Source of the DNA: Myxocyprinus asiaticus
Taxonomy: Eukaryota; Chordata; Actinopteri; Cypriniformes; Catostomidae
Reading direction: 5' to 3'
DNA: 64,000 nucleotides
Assembly (NCBI RefSeq): GCF_019703515.2
Contig: NC_059379.1
Coordinates: forward strand, 24,727,880-24,791,879
Part shown: piece by piece, positions 57,884 through 64,000 of the stretch
How the letters are laid out: every line of letters starts with the position of its first letter
Numbering within the stretch: position 1 is the stretch's first letter
Translations under genes and position numbers: made by a program
Notes under the pieces: model-generated
The model's input: only the letters and a program-made list of their open reading frames with translations
The model's database searches: none
Told to the model about the DNA's origin: nothing

Positions 57884-58003
57884 TGTTCCTGGTCAAATTG
57901 AGAATAGATACTAAGAATGGCTGCAAATATTTACATGCCCACAGCAAGTGATGTCCTTCATAAATTCAATGGAATGAGTAGGTTATTGTGTGATACTCTC
58001 TGT

Positions 58004-58450
58004 GCAGCCGAGTGGGCCTGACTCACTGAACATTCACTTGACTGTCCATGGAAACTGAGCGTCTTCTTTGTTTTTTTTTGTGCTGGTTCCGCCTAGCGGC
58101 TGGAGTTTGTTTTGTGGAATAACACTCCTTCGGGACAGTTTGTGGATGAATCTGCATGTTCTTTGTGCTTATGCCTCCTATTGGTTGGAGTTTGTTCTGT
58201 GGAATATTTCTTGCAAAACATTGGAGTGATTAGGGCATCTGTTCCACTCATGTAACAGCCAAGTGAGCCTGACTCACTGAACATTCACTTGTTTGTCCGA
58301 GGAAACTGGGTGCCTTTTTTGTTTCTTTTTGTGCTGGTTCAGCCTTGTGGCTGGAGTTTGTTTTGTGGAGGAACACACCTTCAGAACAGTTATGTGGATG
58401 AATCTACATGTTCTTTGTGCTTATGCCTCCTATTGGCTTTTAGTTTGTTT
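58004..58450 (+). repeat. two direct copies of a unit of about 250 bp in the LINE inter-ORF region
   Basis: CAGCCGAGTGGGCCTGACTC (about 58005) recurs as CAGCCAAGTGAGCCTGACTC (58257), and both copies run through TTGTGCTGGTTC, GGCTGGAGTTTGTT and TTCTTTGTGCTTATGCCTCC. The copies have diverged moderately, so the duplication is not recent. Confidence 0.8.
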
Positions 58451-58625
58451 TATAGATTTTTCAAAGCTGAAAAATTTGGGAAGATATGGGGTGGACATGT
58501 TTTCTTTAGTGCTGGCACAAGTCATTTCACTGATAAGTAAGCATTTACAATTCAAATGTCTCAAACAGATTAAAGATAAATTAGGAAGAGTCATTATTGT
58601 TTTAGCAGAAATTTAGGGGCATAGG

Positions 58626-61600
58626 TTGATTTTGGCTAATATTTACGCACCTAATGCTGATGATCAGGGCTTTTTTATAGATCTTGAAGGGAGGTTGCAA
58701 GCCGCTGGCACCCCTCATGATATAATATTGGGAGGAGAGTTTAATCTTTTGATGGACTCAGTCCTTGATCATAGTGAAGCAAAAGTGTGTAAGCCCCCTA
58801 GAGCAACATTGACGCTTCACAGGATGTGTAAAAATCTTGGTCTTACAGATATCTGGAGACTTTTGAACCCATCTGGTAGGGACTACATTTTTTTCATCAG
58901 TCCATAAGATTTATTCTAGAATAGATTTTTTTTATGTATATCTAAGTCCCTCATTTCATCTGTTGTTGATTGTTCAATTGGAAACATTTTAGTCTCAGAT
59001 CATGCCCTGGTGAATTTAGAGGTGTTGTCACATACGGAGAAAAATAAATCATATAGTTGCCGCTTTAATGTATCCCTTTTGCAAAATCCTGAATTCCAAC
59101 AAATGCTAAAGGCTGAAATCAGTGTCTATATGGAGACCAACTGGTCCTCAGTATCCTCTGTGGGCATGGCTTGGGAGGCACTTAAGGTGGTTCTTAGGGG
59201 CCGGATCATACAGTATACCTCATTCATCAAAAAATCAAAAGCATGAGAACTCGTGGAGTTGGAAGGGAATATTAAAAGTGCCAAGGCAGAGCTGAAGCGC
59301 CGAATGTCGTCTGATGGCCTCAGAGAATTGACCCAATTGAAATATAGATATAATACTATTTTGTCGCGGAAGGTGGAGTTTTGGCAATTCAGGGCAAGAC
59401 AGTCATATTTTGAGCTGAGGGACAAAGCAGGGAAGCTTTTGGCTAGATATATAAAGCAGTGAGAGTCTTTTTCTACCATTCCCTCAGTGAAATCTGCTGG
59501 TGATTAAATATTTACCTCAGCCATTGATATTAATAATGCTTTTAAAGAATTCTATCTTGATCTCTATAGTTCCACATCTTCGTCTACTGATGAAGACATT
59601 AGAAACTTTGTGGAACCATTAGAACTCCCTAAACTGATGACTGAGCAAAAAAATAGCTTGGCGAGGTAATTAAGGCCTTGCCTACAGGCAAGTCTCCGGG
59701 GCCAGATGGCTTTGCCACTGAGTTTTTTAGATCTTATGCTACAGAACTGGCTCCACTTTTGTTAGAAGTTTATATGGAATCATTAAAGAATGGAAAGCTT
59801 CTGCCAACCATGACGCAAGCCTGGATCAGTCTGATTCTTAAAAAGGACAAAGATCCAAGCGAGTGTAAGAGTTACCGTCCAAATTCCCTGATCCAGCTAG
59901 ACGTAAAAATATTGTCAAAAATTCTAGCTAACTGATTAAGTAAAGTTATGACATCTCTTATACATATAGATCAAGTGGGGTTTATTCATGGCCGCAGCTC
60001 TTCTGATAACATTAGGCGTTTCATCAATACCATGTGGTCAGTGGCGAATGATCAGACTCAGGTCGCGGACATCTCACTTGACGCCGAAAAGGTGTTTGAT
60101 ATGGCAGAATGGGATTATCTTTTTAAGATTTTGGAAATATACTGGTTCGGGAATACTTTTATTGGAAGGATTAAGTTACTTTATAGACAACCGGTAGTGG
60201 CGGTACAAACAAATGGATTCATTTCAGATTATTTTACTCTGGACAGGGGCACCCGGCAGGGTTGCCCTCTTTCCCCATTATTGTTCTGTCTTGCCCTGGA
60301 ACCAATAGCAGCCGTGATAAGAAGGGAAGATGATTTTCCAGGGATGGTGGCGGGAGGTGTGGCGCATAAGCTTTTGCTTTACACAGATGATATTTTATTA
60401 TTCGTCTCTGACCCCATTAGATCTATGCCTTGCCTCCATAGAATTATTCATTCCTTTTCTAAGTTCGCAGGATACAGAGTCAATTGGTCTAAATCCGAAG
60501 CTTTGGCTCTGACAGCGTACTGCCCAGTTACGGCTTTCCAGCCACGTGCCTTCCAGTGGCCCAAACAGGGCATTAAGTATTTGGGCATTTTATTCCCAGC
60601 AAATTTGTCTGATTTAGTTAGAGTTAATTTTGACCCCTTAATAAAAAGGTTTTCGAGCGATGTGGACAGGTGGGCTTCATTACATTTATCTATGATTGGG
60701 AAGGTTAATGTTATCAAAATGAATTGTATTCCAAAATATAACTACCTGTTACAATCTCTCCCTGTAGATGTCCCCCTCTCTTATTTCAAGCAATTTGATA
60801 GCATAGTGAAGTCCTTAATTTGGAATGGTAAGCATCCTAGATTACATTTTAATAAGTTACATAGGCCGATTGACAAAGTTGGGCTAGGCCTACCCAAGAT
60901 TTTGTTTTATTATTATGCATTCGGTCCCAGATATTTGGCTCATTGGTCGCTTCCACCTGAGAGAGCTCCTCCCTGGTTTTGTATTGAACTGGAAGTTCTT
61001 GCCCCTATTTTGCCATTGCAAAGCCTTTCTATCAAACTAATTGGAGAAGTTAAGTTACACCCCATTATCTTTGCACTCGGTATGGACAAAAGTGTCCAGA
61101 GTGTTTAATTCAGACATTTATTTAAATGTTGCCTCAAGCATATGGCTGAACCCTAAATTATGAATTCATAAGTCCCCTTTCTGCTGGTCAGAGTGGATTG
61201 TGAAGGGGGTTACTACACTCGGTGACCTATATGAGAGTGGAGGGTTGAGATCTTTTGAAAATTTGGTTCAACATTTTGGAATTCCCAGATCTCAGTTCTA
61301 TAGGTATTTACAGCTGTGCCGCCTGCTCTGTATTGTTTTTGGGAGTAGCACACACCCCCCTAAAGCGGCATATACTCTGGGAGAGGTGATTACTGCTTTT
61401 GAATAAGGACATGAGGCATCAGTGAATTACTCCCTGCTAATTCAGAGTCTGGGGGTCGGAGTCAAAATGTCAAGTGTGCATCTAGAGATGCAAGGGTGCG
61501 CCTTATGCTATTCAAGATTTTACATAGATTCTATTGGACCCCTTCTAGAATGTATAGGCTTGGTCTTAAAGACACACCCACCTGCTGGCTATGCCAATCA

Positions 61601-61954
61601 GAAGATGGAGACACAACCCATGTTTTTTGGGGGTGTGTTAAGATCCAAGAATTTTGGTTGAAGATTCAGAGTTGTATGTGTGATGTTTTGGGCACTCAAA
61701 TTTTACTTTGCCCCAGACTCTGTATCTTGGGTGATGGGGTGGTCATAAATTTGGGGGATAAACACATAAAAAATTGGGTTCTGACCAGTATCATCATTGG
61801 TAGACAAATTATTTTAAGGGGATGGAAGTCGGATGGAGCGCCATCATTTCCGGAGTGGTGTGCGGAGATAGGGAGGGTGGCAGCTTTCGAGGAGGTGGCA
61901 AGTAGAAGGCTGGGGTTTGGGGACTTGTTTGTTAGGAAATGGGCAATTATTTAG
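58626..61954 (+). pseudogene. LINE ORF2: endonuclease and reverse transcriptase
   Basis: The endonuclease part reads LANIYAPNADDQGFF and IILGGEFNLLMD (the expected GDFN is GEFN). The reverse transcriptase has GKSPGPDGFATEFFRS, LILKKDKDPSECKSYRP, HIDQVGFIHGRSSSDNIRR, RGTRQGCPLSPLLFCLALEP and LLLYTDDILLFVSD (YADD changed to YTDD). The C-terminal part carries CWLCQSEDGDTTHVFWGC, the zinc-knuckle-like region of this clade. At least five frame breaks or stops separate the pieces. Confidence 0.88.
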
Positions 61955-62221
61955 CGTTGTGAGGGGACTCTCGGGGAGGGGATGTGGAGAGAGAAGTTTA
62001 GTTTAATTATGTATGTTTACTATATTTTCTTTTTTTTGTGTGTCTCTGTGTGTATTATGATATGTGACCACAGGGGTGTTTGTTGGGGGTCAGGGTGGGG
62101 TTGATGATTGGAGAGGGATATTATGGGGGTTAAATGTTAATTCGATATGTATGTGTTATGATTTCTCTGTTGTGTATTTTTGAATCAATAAAATGTTTTA
62201 ATTGAAGATACTTGAACTTAA

Positions 62222-62486
62222 CCAAATGTTTTTTTTTTCTCCATCACAATGCATTATTTTTGTACTCTTGAACAATATTGCACTGGCTGGAAAAAATTTG
62301 TCATATGATTAATCAAAGTTCAAGTGTCTAACCAAAGTGAACACTAATCACCATAATGGTGACTTCAAATGAAACAAAATGACATCAACACTAAATAGAG
62401 ACAAACCTCTCTTAAAAATAACTTTTGTACTCATATGAAAAACAAAATAACCCACATATCTTAAACATCCTTACACAACATATTAT
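62222..62486 (-). repeat. inverted partial copy of the repeat at 55405-55640
   Basis: Reads in reverse complement like 55405-55640 (TGTTGTGTAAGGATGTTTAA, then CACCATTATGGTGATTAG on the minus strand). It abuts the 3' end of the LINE on one side and copy C of repeat X on the other. Confidence 0.7.
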
Positions 62487-64000
62487 AGGGCTTTACTGGT
62501 TGCTTAGATCAGTGTTACTATCAGAAATAATTAATAATTATTTCTTTAGTTATTAATTAATATTTAAATTAATTAATTTAATCTAAGTCATTAAAACCTC
62601 ATATGGGGCTCCAGTAAATGTAGTGCGCTACGTTTAGGAGCGGGTTTGGTTATTAGCAATAATTAACAATTATCAAAGATAATTATTAATTATTAAAATC
62701 AATAGAACATTGATGAGAATAAATGTTAGCTTTTTTAATCCTTTAAATCAACAATTATCAAAGATAATCACCAGTCATTAACATCGATGAAACATTAATT
62801 AAAATTAACACTAGCTTATTGATCCTTCAAAATCAACAATCATCAAAGATAATTATCAAAAATAAAACAATAGAATATTAATAAGGATTAAGATTGCTGG
62901 GGCACCACCCAGGAATCAGGGACTAATAACCAGATAGTATAACAGTCTCAATATTAGATTGTTTTCTTAGGAAAATCGACATCCGAAGAATATTGATTTT
63001 CGGGAAAAAAACAATGAATGAAGGCTTGAATCCGAGCACTGACATCCCATCAGCATGACACAGGTGTATGCAAAACAAACCAAAACACTTATCTTTGTAA
63101 TATAACAAAGTTTATTTATGCAGTAATATCAATTAATAATTAATACAATGCAGTCAATAAACTTCCGACTTACAACTACAAACTAAACAGTGATATGATT
63201 AGAAATGGAAATCAAAATAATCCTATAACACATGAGGGTGTGTGTGAGAGCAAGTGTGTGTGTGTGTGTGTAAGGAGGGTCACAAACAAAATGGCGGACG
63301 TGACTCTCGTGGAGAGTATGTCACGTGAGACTTCCGGCCAGAGAATATGGCCGCGAATGTGGGTGGAGAAAAACCAGTCAATGGCGTCTACCAGTTACCG
63401 CGTGTATCCGCTTGTACTATAGCTTAGGGACAAAGCTGAGCTTTATCACGAAGCTATCTACTAGCCAAAAATGTGTGCGAGAAAGTTTGTGAGGGGTCGC
63501 GCATGTGTGTGTGTGGTTAGTACGAGAGAGAGAGAGAATAAAGTGACGGCCCCAAAGCCGATTTCGCGATCGTAGGAGAGAAAGCAGCTGTTAGTTTATA
63601 ACTCAGAGACACAGTGGATGGCTCGTAAACCGTCCCGCGGTCTTTGATTTTTTAATGGATAAACTCAGTGTGCCGGTCTCACCCGCGATGGCGGAAATGC
63701 ACAACAGTCCAATGTGGTTGGACTACAACACAGCAAATCTCATTCGTGATAATTAATACTCTGAGTATTAGCCGCAATGAGCGGACTCGGTGGTCCGTAA
63801 ACTGTACAAGCAATAACTTGATACACAAGAATATCACACTATAATATTCTATCTCTGCCCAGACGTAAACCTCTTACTTGAATCGCATGAGGATGCAGAA
63901 TGTGTGTTCATCTGTCCTTTAACTCCGACTTGGTTCCTCGAGGCTCGGGTGATAACGGGAGGCCGTTTCCTCGCTCTGTCAGCGGGCGGTACGGCTGCTG
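62487..64000 (-). repeat. dispersed repeat family X, copy C (inverted, cut by the window edge)
   Basis: Reverse complement of copies A and B: begins TAGGGCTTTACTGGTTGC at 62486 and reaches CGGGCGGTACGGCTGCTG at the right edge. Like copy B it keeps the segment missing from copy A (about 63175-63690). It also carries a short (TG)n run near 63255-63272. Confidence 0.8.

Larger units (their letters stand above)
55660..62215 (+). mobile_element. decayed L1/Tx1-like LINE
   Basis: Plus-strand order: ORF1 start at 55824, a 1.3 kb foreign insertion (56247-57569), ORF1 remainder to 57883, then an ORF2 with endonuclease (58626-58907), connector pieces (59010-59462), reverse transcriptase (59678-61108) and a C-terminal part (61200-61954). 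A 3' UTR follows with AATAAA at 62187-62192. Stops and frameshifts occur throughout. The 5' limit is uncertain. Confidence 0.85.

Overview
The window is vertebrate nuclear DNA, almost certainly from a teleost fish and probably a cypriniform. It is AT-rich, has split genes with GT/AG introns, and is crowded with fish-type transposons: Tc1/mariner, hAT, palindromic MITEs, tRNA-derived SINEs, CR1/L2-like and L1/Tx1-like LINEs. There are no bacterial features.

The centrepiece is one large plus-strand gene (coding span 11141-52875) that I assembled exon by exon. It has 37 coding exons with matching phases, totalling 8,799 coding bases and predicting 2,932 residues. The protein is a uromodulin/GP2-like secreted or GPI-anchored glycoprotein: signal peptide, Thr-rich linker, 17 D8C domains, one EGF-like module, a ZP-N/ZP-C module with an RxxR cleavage site and external hydrophobic patch, and a hydrophobic C-terminal tail. 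Fifteen of the D8C domains lie in five tandem copies of a unit of about 2.9 kb (exons A-B-C-D-E: D8C, Ser/Thr linker, D8C, D8C, mucin-like linker) at 25757-39404. The copies are nearly identical, introns included, which implies recent amplification, gene conversion, or an assembly-sensitive array.

Layout: 1-2409 holds a SINE and, on the minus strand, the first coding exon of a pantothenate kinase gene whose remainder lies left of the window. 2410-11105 is intergenic DNA with several non-autonomous DNA transposons. 11106-15527 holds the signal, linker and first D8C exons. 15528-24858 is one 9.3 kb intron built of nested transposons (a DNA element split by a hAT copy and two LINE remnants). 24859-25417 holds D8C domain 2 and a linker; 25757-39404 is the five-unit array; 40236-52875 holds the EGF, ZP and tail exons, separated by transposon-filled introns. 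52876-55100 contains decayed copies of the EGF exon and a ZP exon, so a sister gene once lay here. 55107-64000 is repeat DNA: a decayed L1/Tx1-like LINE whose ORF1 is interrupted by a 1.3 kb repeat, one of three copies of that family in the window.

If the gene works like uromodulin, the ZP module polymerises after cleavage at RxxR, and each filament subunit would carry a long side arm of D8C domains and O-glycosylated linkers. That would suit mucus, egg-coat or urinary filaments that bind microbes or glycans. This function is inferred from the family, not shown by the sequence.
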